From positions 1 to 63,070 of IMG/VR virus record IMGVR_UViG_3300031673_000034: a stretch of DNA of 63,070 bases; one strand, given 5' to 3'. The stretch is from a virus. This document shows positions 27,731 through 34,079 of this stretch, one piece after another. Made by a program: the position numbers and the translations under genes. How positions within the stretch are numbered: position 1 is the first letter of the stretch; each line of letters opens with the position of its first letter. A model generated the notes under the pieces. That model made no database searches. It was not told the origin of the DNA and saw only the letters and a program-made list of their open reading frames with translations.

Positions 27731-28129
27731 TTAAGTACCAAGTTGTTTATCTGTTATTTTGGCAGTATAAGTCTCTCTCAATTTATTAATTTTGTCATTC
27801 ATCTCATTTTGTAATTGTGGAAAGTACTTATTTTTAAAGTAAGCAATGTCTTCTTCATCTAAATCTATTAGTTTAGTAAGTCCATCTCCACTATAATTTG
27901 CTATTCTAATATGCATACTGTCAGTACTATAGTACTCTCCACATTCAGTACATAATTTAAATACATTGTTTGAGTATTTTTTAGCATATTCTGTAAATGT
28001 ATCATCATCAGTATTCTTTGTGCAACTCTTACACATAACAATCCCAGCTAAATTAGGTGTATTAACATCTACAGCTTCTTTTATTGGATATTCTTTAGAA
28101 CATCCATCGCATATGAATTTATTCATCAC
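27731..28129 (-). CDS. Protein with two zinc-ribbon-like motifs
   Basis: 132 residues. CDGC (near residue 7) pairs with CKSC (near 34), and a CTEC follows near 59 ahead of a helical C-terminus. The first pair can form a zinc ribbon. Possibly a transcription-associated small protein. It overlaps the upstream gene by 11 nt. Confidence 0.55.
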   Translation of the reverse strand: MMNKFICDGCSKEYPIKEAVDVNTPNLAGIVMCKSCTKNTDDDTFTEYAKKYSNNVFKLCTECGEYYSTDSMHIRIANYSGDGLTKLIDLDEEDIAYFKNKYFPQLQNEMNDKINKLRETYTAKITDKQLGT

Positions 28130-28445
28130 TTCTAATTTTATTAATTACTTCCTGTGGCATTAGTCTAATGCATGTTTCAACAACTTCTTTAAAATACTTT
28201 GGATTAAAAATAAATAATTCTTTTCTAAATCTAAAATAATCACCATCATTTTCTTTAATTGGTTTATCTGCTTGTTTATTAAATTCCTTTAATAATCCAG
28301 CATTAATTTCTTTATTCATTAACTCATCAAAATAATCTTCTTGTAAAACTGGATTATCCTTTTGAATACAATATTCAGAAGTGATTTTAGATCTGGATAT
28401 TAATAACTCCCCAAAGAAATTTCTTAATCTTTTATCTTCTATCAT
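28119..28445 (-). CDS. Hypothetical protein
   Basis: 108 residues, helical, charged, with MIEDKRLRNFFGELLISRSK at the N-terminus. No family recognised. Confidence 0.5.
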   Translation of the reverse strand: MIEDKRLRNFFGELLISRSKITSEYCIQKDNPVLQEDYFDELMNKEINAGLLKEFNKQADKPIKENDGDYFRFRKELFIFNPKYFKEVVETCIRLMPQEVINKIRSDE

Positions 28446-28451
28446 AACTCA

Positions 28452-28652
28452 TCAATTTTCTATTAAATTAGGAATTCTATATCCAGTCATTGAATCAATT
28501 TGAACTGACTCTATTTCAAAAAATTTATCTCTTCTGGAATCCCAAATGATATTATTTTTCCTATATTTTTGACCTGGAAACATTATTAATAATTTGTCAC
28601 CATATTTTTCTTCATAATCTATCAACTTTATAAATCCTTCTGGTATATCCAT
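28452..28652 (-). CDS. Hypothetical protein
   Basis: 66 residues, probably a small beta-barrel-like fold (NNIIWDSRRDKFFEIESVQI). Unknown function. Confidence 0.45.
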   Translation of the reverse strand: MDIPEGFIKLIDYEEKYGDKLLIMFPGQKYRKNNIIWDSRRDKFFEIESVQIDSMTGYRIPNLIEN

Positions 28653-28674
28653 AACTCATTATTTTTCAGCAAAA

Positions 28675-28842
28675 TTATAACTTTGTTTTCTTTATTATGT
28701 TTTGATAATTCTCAAACATTCTTTCTTTAGTTACACACATAGCTAAGAACTTTCTTCTGCTCATACCTTTTAGAGCAGCTTGTTTTTTAGCCCACTCTAG
28801 ATCTACTACATCAAACTCTATATCTACTCTTTGTTTATTCAT
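28675..28842 (-). CDS. Ribbon-helix-helix-like DNA-binding protein (putative)
   Basis: A 55-residue ORF. The start RVDIEFDVVDLEWAKKQAAL followed by KGMSRRKFLAMCVTK has the strand-helix-helix layout of Arc/MetJ-type ribbon-helix-helix proteins, with alternating hydrophobic residues in the strand and a basic second helix. Such small proteins usually act as dimeric repressors. No operator is identified. Confidence 0.5.
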   Translation of the reverse strand: MNKQRVDIEFDVVDLEWAKKQAALKGMSRRKFLAMCVTKERMFENYQNIIKKTKL

Positions 28843-28849
28843 TTTTATA

Positions 28850-29059
28850 CTATAAGCTAATTAATGAAGATGCAGTTGTATAAGTAATAATAGGAGCTTC
28901 TACTGGATAATATGGATAATAATACCATTCTACATTATTTGTAATACTCCATTCTTTTAACTTATAATTATGATCATTCAAATAATCATACAGTTCTTTA
29001 AGATTAGTTAATTCTTTAACTTTAATTGTTTTGTTTGTTTCGTCAATTTCTAGTTTCAT
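28850..29059 (-). CDS. Hypothetical protein
   Basis: 69 residues. The N-terminal strand-helix (MKLEIDETNKTIKVKELTNL) is a common small phage fold. The C-terminal half is tyrosine- and proline-rich. Its ATG overlaps the TGA of the upstream ORF (ATGA), which supports both. Confidence 0.5.
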   Translation of the reverse strand: MKLEIDETNKTIKVKELTNLKELYDYLNDHNYKLKEWSITNNVEWYYYPYYPVEAPIITYTTASSLISL

Positions 29060-29229
29060 AATTGTTGTTTTAAAATTTCATTAAATAAGTCTATATTCTT
29101 TTTTTTAATACAATACTGTTCAATAGTTAAGTTATTTAAGTAATTTAAATATTTTTTAATTTCATTTTCATAAAATAATTTTTGTTTTTTTAATGTACTT
29201 TCTTCTTGAAGTGGATATTTTTTCTTCAT
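29056..29229 (-). CDS. Small helical protein
   Basis: A 57-residue ORF (MKKKYPLQEESTLKKQKLFY...) fills the gap between two genes and shares an ATGA overlap with the downstream one. Lysine-rich and helical; unknown function. Confidence 0.5.
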   Translation of the reverse strand: MKKKYPLQEESTLKKQKLFYENEIKKYLNYLNNLTIEQYCIKKKNIDLFNEILKQQL

Positions 29230-29232
29230 AAT

Positions 29233-29445
29233 TTAAATTTCTAATATTTTAGCATTCTCACTATATTGTTTTCTATACGAATCATTAAATATAATTTTAT
29301 CTTCATTACTTATTTTTCTTGCAAAACCAAATGTCCATGCCATACATTCTTTATAATGTTTAAATGCCATCAGAAAATTCCATTCTTTAAAATCAATCCA
29401 GGTATTAGTTGTTTCCTTATTAAAGTTAAGTTTTACTTCATCCAT
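29233..29445 (-). CDS. Hypothetical protein
   Basis: 70 residues with tryptophans in WIDFKEWNFLMAF and CMAWTFGFA. First gene after a promoter-like element. Not recognised. Confidence 0.45.
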   Translation of the reverse strand: MDEVKLNFNKETTNTWIDFKEWNFLMAFKHYKECMAWTFGFARKISNEDKIIFNDSYRKQYSENAKILEI

Positions 29446-29469
29446 AATTCAATTGTATTATATTCGATG

Positions 29470-29504
29470 CAAATATAGGTATTTTTCATATATTATAATA
29501 CAAA
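29470..29504 (-). promoter_or_regulatory. Promoter-like element with TATATTTGCATCG
   Basis: The minus strand reads TATATTTG (29477-29470) followed by CATCG, the same 13 nt found at the 30451 promoter. The nearest upstream TTTG (29504-29501) is 23 nt away, slightly long for the consensus. Confidence 0.45.
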
Positions 29505-29530
29505 ATAACAAATTATTTTATATGTTATAC

Positions 29531-29570
29531 AAAATAAAAAAACCATCTACTCAATTAAGAATAGATGGTA
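29531..29570 (-). terminator. Rho-independent terminator after tRNA-Thr
   Basis: ACCATCTA / TAGATGGT stem with a 12-nt loop, followed on the minus strand by TTTTTTTATTTT. It ends the transcript carrying the tRNA and the 134-residue gene. Confidence 0.8.
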
Positions 29571-29624
29571 AAATTTTAAATGAAACAATTAAACATAGTT
29601 AGCAAAAATTGCTAGTTTATTTTG

Positions 29625-29696
29625 AGCTTCTACAAAGAATCGAACTCTGTTCTCTGGAGTACAAATCCAGTGCATCACCATTTATGCTTTAGAAGC
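29625..29696 (-). tRNA. tRNA-Thr (anticodon UGU)
   Basis: On the minus strand a 7-bp acceptor stem GCTTCTA/TAGAAGC is perfect. The D arm is GCAT/ATGC, the anticodon arm CTGGA/TCCAG with loop TTTGTAC (anticodon TGU), and the T arm has loop TTCGATT. CCA is not encoded. It lies between a terminator and a 134-residue gene on the same strand. Confidence 0.9.
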
Positions 29697-29740
29697 AAGT
29701 AACTTATTTATTTAATAAGGTTTTTGTTATATTTAAACAA

Positions 29741-30145
29741 TTATTTTTTATTGTAATAGATTAAACATTTTGATCCCTTTATATAAGATTCAGTAAATCC
29801 TAAATCTTTCAGTCCCCATTGATATGCTTTTAATCTTTTATTATTATCTGCATAAATAATAATTTTATCTTTACCTTTAAGTTTATTATTGATAAAATAT
29901 TTAATACATTCTTTTGCCCACAGTAAAGACTTTAATCCATCCTTACCAGTTTGTTTTAAATATTGATAACCCTGTTTTCTTTTTGTTGTTATATAAAACT
30001 GGACTGAGTAAGTTGCATCTATATTAAATTCAGACCAATCTACATTATATATAAAAAAGTGTAAGAATTGATTAAACTCATTTTTTACTTTAAAATAATA
30101 TGAATCTACATATCTATTATCTTTGTTAATTTCTAGTTTATACAT
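29741..30145 (-). CDS. Hypothetical protein (first leftward gene)
   Basis: 134 residues, alpha/beta, aromatic and lysine-rich. DKIIIYADNNKRLKAYQWGL followed by LGFTESY resembles small alpha/beta folds such as GNAT-like or nuclease-like domains, but no motif is decisive. It is preceded by a ~295-nt structured leader and a strong promoter. Confidence 0.5.
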   Translation of the reverse strand: MYKLEINKDNRYVDSYYFKVKNEFNQFLHFFIYNVDWSEFNIDATYSVQFYITTKRKQGYQYLKQTGKDGLKSLLWAKECIKYFINNKLKGKDKIIIYADNNKRLKAYQWGLKDLGFTESYIKGSKCLIYYNKK

Positions 30146-30258
30146 AATAATTAATTGGAATGCACATAGCTTCCGTGATATTTAAGTAAATTACTGCTTT
30201 AATGCTTTTTTAGTATCCTGTTCAGTTGTTAATTAACTTATTAATTAAACAGATCATG

Positions 30259-30386
30259 AAAGACTATCTCCTTCCAGTCTTGTTTGTCAGCCCAAACAAA
30301 AAATGGTTTTCACCACCAAAAACAAATGTCACCTCCGTTTTAGCATTTGATTTTTGAGTGTGCGTAAGAAATATCTTAGACACACT
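30259..30386 (-). ncRNA. Five-hairpin structured leader in the divergent control region
   Basis: Five inverted repeats follow one another in 128 nt: AAGACT/AGTCTT (30260-30281), GTTTG/CAAAC (30282-30297), TGGT/ACCA (30304-30315), CAAATG/CATTTG (30323-30349), and AGTGTG..TAAGA/TCTTA..CACACT (30357-30386). A promoter at 30451-30482 would transcribe it leftwards, so it is probably the 5' leader of the leftward operon. The strand is inferred. It could also be an origin or protein-binding region. The remaining 30146-30258 holds no further gene. Confidence 0.5.
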
Positions 30387-30450
30387 TAAAGTACCTGATC
30401 CAACAATCTTCCATTATTTATAGGGGATTGAAGTTTGTACTAAGACGATG

Positions 30451-30482
30451 CAAATATAAATCATAGTTTTTAATTTTCCAAA
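30451..30482 (-). promoter_or_regulatory. Leftward Bacteroidota-type promoter in the divergent region
   Basis: Minus strand TTTG (30482-30479), 20 nt, TATATTTG (30458-30451), followed by CATCG. It is one of the best consensus matches in the window and starts the leftward arm. I see no equally good match for the rightward arm; an AGTGT...ACACT inverted repeat lies at 30502-30521. Confidence 0.65.
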
Positions 30483-30595
30483 TTTTTTTTATATATTTTT
30501 TAGAGTGTTGCAATTGTTACACTTTATTATTGTTAAGTGTGTTTAAATATTTTTTATAAAAATATTTTTTTCATCTATAACTATGTGTTTATTAG

Positions 30596-30668
30596 GTTAC
30601 TACCAATAACCCTCCCCACCCCTCAGAAATTTGGGCAGATACCGGGTTGGTATTTGTAAACTAGTAAC
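30596..30668 (+). ncRNA. Structured 5' leader of the first rightward gene
   Basis: GTTACTA (30596-30602) pairs with TAGTAAC (30662-30668), and an overlapping inner pair TACCAA/TTGGTA with CCC/GGG lies inside, so two alternative folds are possible. It ends about 20 nt before the ATG of the first rightward gene, a position suited to translational or attenuation control. Confidence 0.4.
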
Positions 30669-30689
30669 TAACTTTTAAACTTTCTACAT

Positions 30690-30941
30690 ATGAAATTCGG
30701 AAAATCACTTTCAGTTAATGCTTTTAAACAAGAGCATAACGCAGATTCACTGCTAATTGTTAAAAACCCCAAGAATGATAAATTGTTTGTCACTGCTAAT
30801 GGGACAACAGTTGCAGCAGTAAGTAAGAATTATGATTCATCAAAGCCTGCTGAATTCGTCCAATTAATATTGGAAGATACAGGAGAAATCCTTTGGTGTC
30901 TTCATAATCCATCTGAAGAAAACGTAGTAGGGACTTTATAG
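30690..30941 (+). CDS. First rightward (early) gene, hypothetical
   Basis: 83 residues, beta-rich (KFGKSLSVNAFKQEHNADSL...). Its start resembles that of the 130-residue protein at 38727 (SVNAFKQEHN versus SVSEFRKAGHE). Function unknown. It ends with TAG, a rare stop in this arm, and is followed at once by structured RNAs. Confidence 0.6.
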   Translation: MKFGKSLSVNAFKQEHNADSLLIVKNPKNDKLFVTANGTTVAAVSKNYDSSKPAEFVQLILEDTGEILWCLHNPSEENVVGTL

Positions 30942-30962
30942 TCTCTACTATTTGCATACAAT

Positions 30963-31003
30963 AATCCAAGCAAGACTACATGTTAGTGAATGATACTTGG
31001 ATT
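30963..31003 (+). ncRNA. Hairpin element AATCCAAG/CTTGGATT
   Basis: A perfect 8-bp stem encloses 25 nt in the gene-free stretch 30942-31256, which otherwise holds RNA elements A1 and B1. Orientation follows the surrounding genes. Confidence 0.35.
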
Positions 31004-31017
31004 AGTTTTAAGACTTA

Positions 31018-31103
31018 ACAGGCTCTTATCTCCCCGGTGATAATAACCAAGCTAGTTAAACTATGGCAGGAATAATTAGCTCTTGAGAGGAGTCTGTTTT
31101 TTA
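31018..31103 (+). ncRNA. Structured RNA family A, copy 1
   Basis: Outer stem ACAGGCTC (31018-31025) / GAGTCTGT (31090-31097) followed by a T-run. The inner hairpin AGCTAGTT (31050-31057) / AATTAGCT (31074-31081) has the 16-nt loop AAACTATGGCAGGAAT. A second copy lies at 33970-34052, with the loop unchanged and the outer stem kept (G-U here, A-U there). The loop also contains a tiny ORF, MAGIISS (31063-31086). Confidence 0.6.
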
Positions 31104-31111
31104 CACTTAAT

Positions 31112-31200
31112 AAACTCTCATCCAATTACAGGACAGTAGAAATAACCCTATATCAAGTGAGCCAATCTAACCTTATTTATAAAGGAGACAAAGATGAGAA
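31112..31200 (+). ncRNA. Structured RNA family B, divergent copy 1
   Basis: It begins AAACTCTCATCCAATTACAGG like the other B copies and closes with CTCATC (31117-31122) / GATGAG (31193-31198). It lacks the AAGGCGCAACCTT hairpin of copies 2-4, so it is degenerate or a variant. Confidence 0.4.
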
Positions 31201-31256
31201 TATAAAAATACTGTTAGCTATTTATTTTTAATTAAAACCAACTAAAACTATATATT

Positions 31257-31502
31257 ATGAAAGTAGAAAAATTTAGATATAACGGTTTTGTTGTAAGTCC
31301 CCCAAAAGGAGGATGGAATCAATTTGAATCTTATACAGCAACATTTAAAGAATGGACAAATGATCCAGGTATAGTAATATGTACTTGTTCAGACAATGTT
31401 GAAAGAATGATACCAACATGTTGCTTACATGATGTAACTGAACCTTTACCAATACAAGATCTGACAAATAAAATATTATTTGGTACTCCTTGTAAATCTT
31501 AA
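31257..31502 (+). CDS. Hypothetical protein
   Basis: 81 residues, compact, beta-rich (YNGFVVSPPKGGWNQF) with four cysteines in CTCSDNVERMIPTCC and FGTPCKS. It could bind metal. It sits alone between RNA elements B1 and B2. Confidence 0.5.
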   Translation: MKVEKFRYNGFVVSPPKGGWNQFESYTATFKEWTNDPGIVICTCSDNVERMIPTCCLHDVTEPLPIQDLTNKILFGTPCKS

Positions 31503-31514
31503 TTAATTAACCTA

Positions 31515-31626
31515 AAACTCTCATCCAATTGCAGGTATCATAACTTGGTATTACAATCGTGTAAGTAATTAAGTTGAAAGCATCTGATGAAGTAATATAT
31601 AATAAGGCGCAACCTTGTGAGAGTTT
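31515..31626 (+). ncRNA. Structured RNA family B, copy 2
   Basis: Outer stem AAACTCTCA (31515-31523) / TGAGAGTTT (31618-31626). Conserved strand TCCAATTGCAGG follows the 5' arm and hairpin AAGGCGCAACCTT (31604-31616) precedes the 3' arm; about 75 nt of variable sequence lies between. TTGC and GCAA could form a pseudoknot. Followed by TTATTTTT. Confidence 0.65.
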
Positions 31627-31634
31627 ATTTTTAC

Positions 31635-31748
31635 ACCTATATATAATAGGTATCATTTTATGTTATATCTTCTACAAGATGGTTCACTTGGCTCTATTGA
31701 AGACAGGGTGAATTATGATGCTAACTAGGTTAGTAATTATATATAGGT
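31635..31748 (+). ncRNA. Structured RNA type C, copy 1
   Basis: A perfect 13-bp stem ACCTATATATAAT (31635-31647) / ATTATATATAGGT (31736-31748) encloses hairpins ATCTT/AAGAT, TTCAC/GTGAA and CTAAC/GTTAG. It follows B2 directly, as C elements follow the B copies at 31803 and 35641. Confidence 0.5.
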
Positions 31749-31763
31749 TAATGTTTATCCTAT
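31743..31763 (+). ncRNA. Short hairpin D, copy 1
   Basis: ATAGG/CCTAT with loop TTAATGTTTAT, followed by CAAAACCATTCAA. The same arrangement recurs at 35950-35970 with loop TTTATGGTTAT. The 5' arm overlaps the 3' arm of the C element, so the two folds compete. Confidence 0.35.
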
Positions 31764-31802
31764 GCATCTAAGCAAAACCATTCAACAAGACATTTAAGAT
31801 AT

Positions 31803-31913
31803 AAACTCTCATCCAATTGCAGGTAACTATAAAAAATGCTAATGATTGGGCACTAAAGCTAATAGCAGGCAAATGGTGTTCCTGTTGTCAAGGCGCAACC
31901 TTGTGAGAAGTTT
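31803..31913 (+). ncRNA. Structured RNA family B, copy 3
   Basis: Outer stem AAACTCTCA (31803-31811) / TGAGAAGTTT (31904-31913, one bulged A), conserved TCCAATTGCAGGTA and hairpin AAGGCGCAACCTT (31890-31902). The central variable part differs from copy 2. Confidence 0.65.
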
Positions 31914-31921
31914 ATTTATTT

Positions 31922-32015
31922 GTAATTATAGTGTAATAAAGCCATATCATATCCTATGCAGTGTAAGGAGAAATCCCCATTCTGTTGGTTGAGGTTAATA
32001 AAGCACTATAATTAC
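31922..32015 (+). ncRNA. Structured RNA type C, copy 2
   Basis: A perfect 12-bp stem GTAATTATAGTG (31922-31933) / CACTATAATTAC (32004-32015) encloses CATA/TATG and GGA-GAAA-TCC hairpins, the latter with a GNRA tetraloop. It is followed within 32 nt by a tiny membrane-protein gene. Confidence 0.5.
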
Positions 32016-32046
32016 TTTTATTAATTACACCTATTATTATATATGT

Positions 32047-32124
32047 ATGAAAAAACATTTACCTTTTATTCTTGCAAGTATAGTATTTGTAGGGGCTTTT
32101 ATTGTGTCATTTTTAATTAGTTGA
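32047..32124 (+). CDS. Tiny single-span membrane protein, copy 1
   Basis: 25 residues: MKKHLP, then a hydrophobic helix ending SFLIS. A relative of the same length and plan (MKKYLP...) lies at 35853-35930. Both directly follow a B-C pair of structured RNAs, which supports each of them being real. Function unknown; it could be a toxin-like or membrane-perturbing peptide. Confidence 0.55.
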   Translation: MKKHLPFILASIVFVGAFIVSFLIS

Positions 32125-32126
32125 TT

Positions 32127-32312
32127 ATGATTACTATTACTAAATATAAAGAGCAACGTAGCTCTACAATTGGTGCTTATTTATATTGGCACTTAATTCA
32201 ATACTCTGAAGATGGTTATAAATATGACTGTACTATGAGTGATGAGGGTATGGGTAATTTAATTTCAGCTCTTAAGAAAGCTGGTAATGAGGTTAAATTT
32301 ATAAGTAATTAA
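32127..32312 (+). CDS. Hypothetical protein
   Basis: 61 residues from the ATG at 32127 (MITITKYKEQRSSTIGAYLY). The C-terminal helix ISALKKAGNEVKFI follows a strand, a common small phage fold. Not recognised. Confidence 0.45.
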   Translation: MITITKYKEQRSSTIGAYLYWHLIQYSEDGYKYDCTMSDEGMGNLISALKKAGNEVKFISN

Positions 32313-32341
32313 CCATTTAGTTTAACCATTTGGTTAATGCT

Positions 32342-32427
32342 GAAGTGTTGATATTAGTGGGTTAGGGGAGTTGATTGATTGATGGAGTTAGTCTATCCCA
32401 CTCCCTAACTAATCATCAATATTCTTC
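32342..32427 (+). ncRNA. Long imperfect hairpin E
   Basis: The strand starting GAAGTGTTGATATTAG (32342) pairs with the strand ending CATCAATATTCTTC (32427), and TTAGGG/CCCTAA plus GTGGG/CCCAC lie inside. It lies in the gap between two short genes. No T-run follows directly. Confidence 0.4.
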
Positions 32428-32475
32428 AATCTTATATATACAACTATTATTAATATATAACTTAAACATACAATT

Positions 32476-32712
32476 ATGAAACCAGGCAATGTCATTTATT
32501 ATAATCCTAATCATCCATCATTTAATTGGGATAAGGGATTATTTGTAATATTAGAAATAAAAGGAACTACATTATATATGTGTAAAATATCAAATAATAA
32601 AGAAGCATTAGAGCTATTTAATAATGGAAGATGTATAACAACATGCATTGAAATTAGTGGACCAATTGAATTAACAAAATTAGTTGTAGATATAACTAAT
32701 TTAACATGGTAA
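32476..32712 (+). CDS. Hypothetical protein
   Basis: 78 residues, probably a small beta-barrel (MKPGNVIYYNPNHPSF...TLYMCKISNN). Its tone resembles the 66-residue protein at 28452 and the 53-residue one at 37127. Unknown function. Confidence 0.5.
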   Translation: MKPGNVIYYNPNHPSFNWDKGLFVILEIKGTTLYMCKISNNKEALELFNNGRCITTCIEISGPIELTKLVVDITNLTW

Positions 32713-32823
32713 TTAACTGATTATCAACGTTTTATCATCATTCCCTACTTATCCCCATTATTTCAACCATTTAAATTACAACCTTATTGAATAATCATAA
32801 CTAAATCATTAGTCGACTAACTA

Positions 32824-32947
32824 AGAGTTTTGGGATTTATTTAAAATAAAAATCAACTGTATTCCTGTATTTTGAGTAAATCAGATTGTGCTTTCATAAG
32901 TGAATATATCAACAGTATTTATAAATAGGAACTTGATTTTTAACTCT
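32824..32947 (+). ncRNA. Structured RNA F
   Basis: AGAGTT (32824-32829) / AACTCT (32942-32947), then AAAAATCAA / TTGATTTTT, then ACTGT/ACAGT nest in order. It lies in the 613-nt stretch 32713-33325 that has no protein gene and holds this element, a 12-bp hairpin, element L and tRNA-like element M. Confidence 0.45.
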
Positions 32948-32970
32948 ATCAATATAAGGAGAACTTTTAT

Positions 32971-33004
32971 ACAATAGATTAAGATAAGGGTTAATCTCTA
33001 TTGT
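32971..33004 (+). ncRNA. Hairpin ACAATAGATTAA
   Basis: ACAATAGATTAA (32971-32982) pairs with TTAATCTCTATTGT (32991-33004) apart from a two-base bulge, with an 8-nt loop. Part of the same RNA-rich gap. Confidence 0.4.
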
Positions 33005-33039
33005 GAAGTAACCTTGAAAAACACACTAAATATTGATAT

Positions 33040-33158
33040 GACACTCAGAGTTTATTTGGTTATGCATGAGGTACCATATCTGCCCCTGATAGTTTAAATC
33101 AATGGTAACGGATAGCAGACACCAATAGAGCCACACAATCAAATTTTAGGAAAGTGTC
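33040..33158 (+). ncRNA. Structured RNA L with possible pseudoknot
   Basis: GACACT (33040-33045) / AGTGTC (33153-33158) encloses TACCAT/ATGGTA, which encloses TGAT/ATCA. TCTGC inside the second stem's loop can pair with GCAGA downstream, forming a pseudoknot. It ends 5 nt before tRNA-like element M. Confidence 0.45.
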
Positions 33159-33163
33159 TTTAC

Positions 33164-33267
33164 GGGGATATTTGCTTAATTGGAAAAGTATAGTTTAACC
33201 TAAACTAGTGGACTTAGATAGGTTGGTATTGTTTGAAGTCTTGCAGGTTCGAGTCCTGTTATCCCCA
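33164..33267 (+). ncRNA. Aberrant tRNA-like RNA M
   Basis: 7-bp acceptor GGGGATA/TATCCCC, D arm TGCT/AGTA with GG in the loop, and T arm GCAGG-TTCGAGT-CCTGT are all standard. The middle is not: TAGTT/AACTA has loop TAACCTA without U33, and a further GACTT...AAGTC arm of ~30 nt follows. Total 104 nt. It may be a decoy, a degenerate type II tRNA or a tRNA with an insertion. Confidence 0.55.
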
Positions 33268-33325
33268 CTAATTAATAATCAAATATTAAAACAATTAAAT
33301 ATAGTATAAACTAAAATTTAAAATT

Positions 33326-33532
33326 ATGAAAACAGCTTTAATCATTAGTTTAATTGTAATATATCTATTAATAGCCTTTATTTCAGTTAGACCATTTAGA
33401 ATATTAAACAACCAAGGGCATTTAGATCACCCAAATTTTGCAGCTATACTTTGGCCTATAATGTGGGCAATACTTACAATAGCTATAATTATTGCGGAGT
33501 ATATTGAATTGTTTAAAGAACCTAATAAATAA
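33326..33532 (+). CDS. Small two-span membrane protein
   Basis: 68 residues with two hydrophobic helices (about 3-20 and 38-56) and the loop RPFRILNNQGHLDHPNF between them. Typical early phage membrane protein; function unknown. Confidence 0.5.
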   Translation: MKTALIISLIVIYLLIAFISVRPFRILNNQGHLDHPNFAAILWPIMWAILTIAIIIAEYIELFKEPNK

Positions 33533-33544
33533 AAACATGTATCT

Positions 33545-33598
33545 ATGACAACATTATTAATTGTACTGGGGATATTGGTTTATCATTTAATTCATTAA
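33545..33598 (+). CDS. Tiny hydrophobic peptide
   Basis: A 17-residue ORF (MTTLLIVLGILVYHLIH), all hydrophobic, starting 12 nt after the two-span gene. It may be a real peptide like the 25-residue ones nearby, or chance. Confidence 0.3.
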   Translation: MTTLLIVLGILVYHLIH

Positions 33599-33602
33599 TC
33601 CA

Positions 33603-33656
33603 AAACTTATTTGAGTAAGTTTCCAAACCTGAGATAATATCAACGGGGAGGAAACT
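33603..33656 (+). ncRNA. Switch-like pair of competing hairpins G
   Basis: AAACTTA/TAAGTTT (33603-33622) and AGTTTCC/GGAAACT (33618-33656) share the AGTTT segment, so only one can form. It lies 40 nt upstream of the 98-residue gene at 33696, a suitable place for leader control. Confidence 0.35.
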
Positions 33657-33695
33657 ATTTTCTTAGCTAAACATTTAAACAAACGATAAAATACT

Positions 33696-33992
33696 ATGGA
33701 AACAACAAATCAAATTAAAGGATTCCCTCAAGAAATTATTGATAAAATGATTGAGAGACAAGTTGAACAGGGAAATAAACGAAGTGTTTCTGTTTTTAAA
33801 AGAAACAAACGTGCAGGAGAAGCAGAAAAGACTACATCTACTCTAAGTTGGCAATATGCCAAAGATATTGATACTAAGAAAGAATCAATTCCTGAATATA
33901 CAATGGATCAATTATTCGAAAAACTTGGAGAGAAATTTATAATTAAAAATAGATCTCTCTTAAAACACAACAGACTCTCACCACCGTGTTAA
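33696..33992 (+). CDS. Hypothetical protein, 3' end inside RNA element A2
   Basis: 98 residues, basic and polar (EQGNKRSVSVFKRNKRAGEA), with a helical segment YTMDQLFEKLGEKFI. The last residues (NRLSPPC) and the stop are encoded by the 5' part of structured RNA A2, so the native end may have been replaced when A2 arrived. Confidence 0.5.
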   Translation: METTNQIKGFPQEIIDKMIERQVEQGNKRSVSVFKRNKRAGEAEKTTSTLSWQYAKDIDTKKESIPEYTMDQLFEKLGEKFIIKNRSLLKHNRLSPPC

Positions 33993-34052
33993 TAACAGCA
34001 AGCTAGTCAAACTATGGCAGGAATAATTAGCTATTGATGGGAGTCTGTTTCT
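33970..34052 (+). ncRNA. Structured RNA family A, copy 2
   Basis: Outer stem ACAGACTC (33970-33977) / GAGTCTGT (34041-34048), middle hairpin TGTT/AACA (different sequence but same place as GGT/ACC in copy 1), and the conserved 16-nt loop AAACTATGGCAGGAAT within AGCTAGTC/AATTAGCT. Contains the tiny ORF MAGIISY (34014-34037). Confidence 0.6.
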
Positions 34053-34079
34053 TGATTTATTAACTTAAAATTTGTTATT

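Noticed and set aside
29600-29614. TAGCAA-AAA-TTGCTA hairpin beside tRNA-Thr as a terminator
   Set aside because: Short stem without a T-run on the transcribed strand; the stronger terminator at 29531-29570 explains the end.
30483-30595. A rightward promoter in the divergent region
   Set aside because: The AT-rich stretch contains many partial matches but no TTTG / TAnnTTTG pair with acceptable spacing on the plus strand, so none is called.
31584-31590. CTGATGA with a nearby GAAA in RNA B2, as in hammerhead ribozymes
   Set aside because: The two parts are in the wrong order and the required stems do not form; the sequence is absent from B3 and B4.
33164-33267. Element M as a functional tRNA
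   Set aside because: The middle loop TAACCTA lacks U33 and gives no sensible anticodon, and an extra arm is present; kept as tRNA-like RNA.
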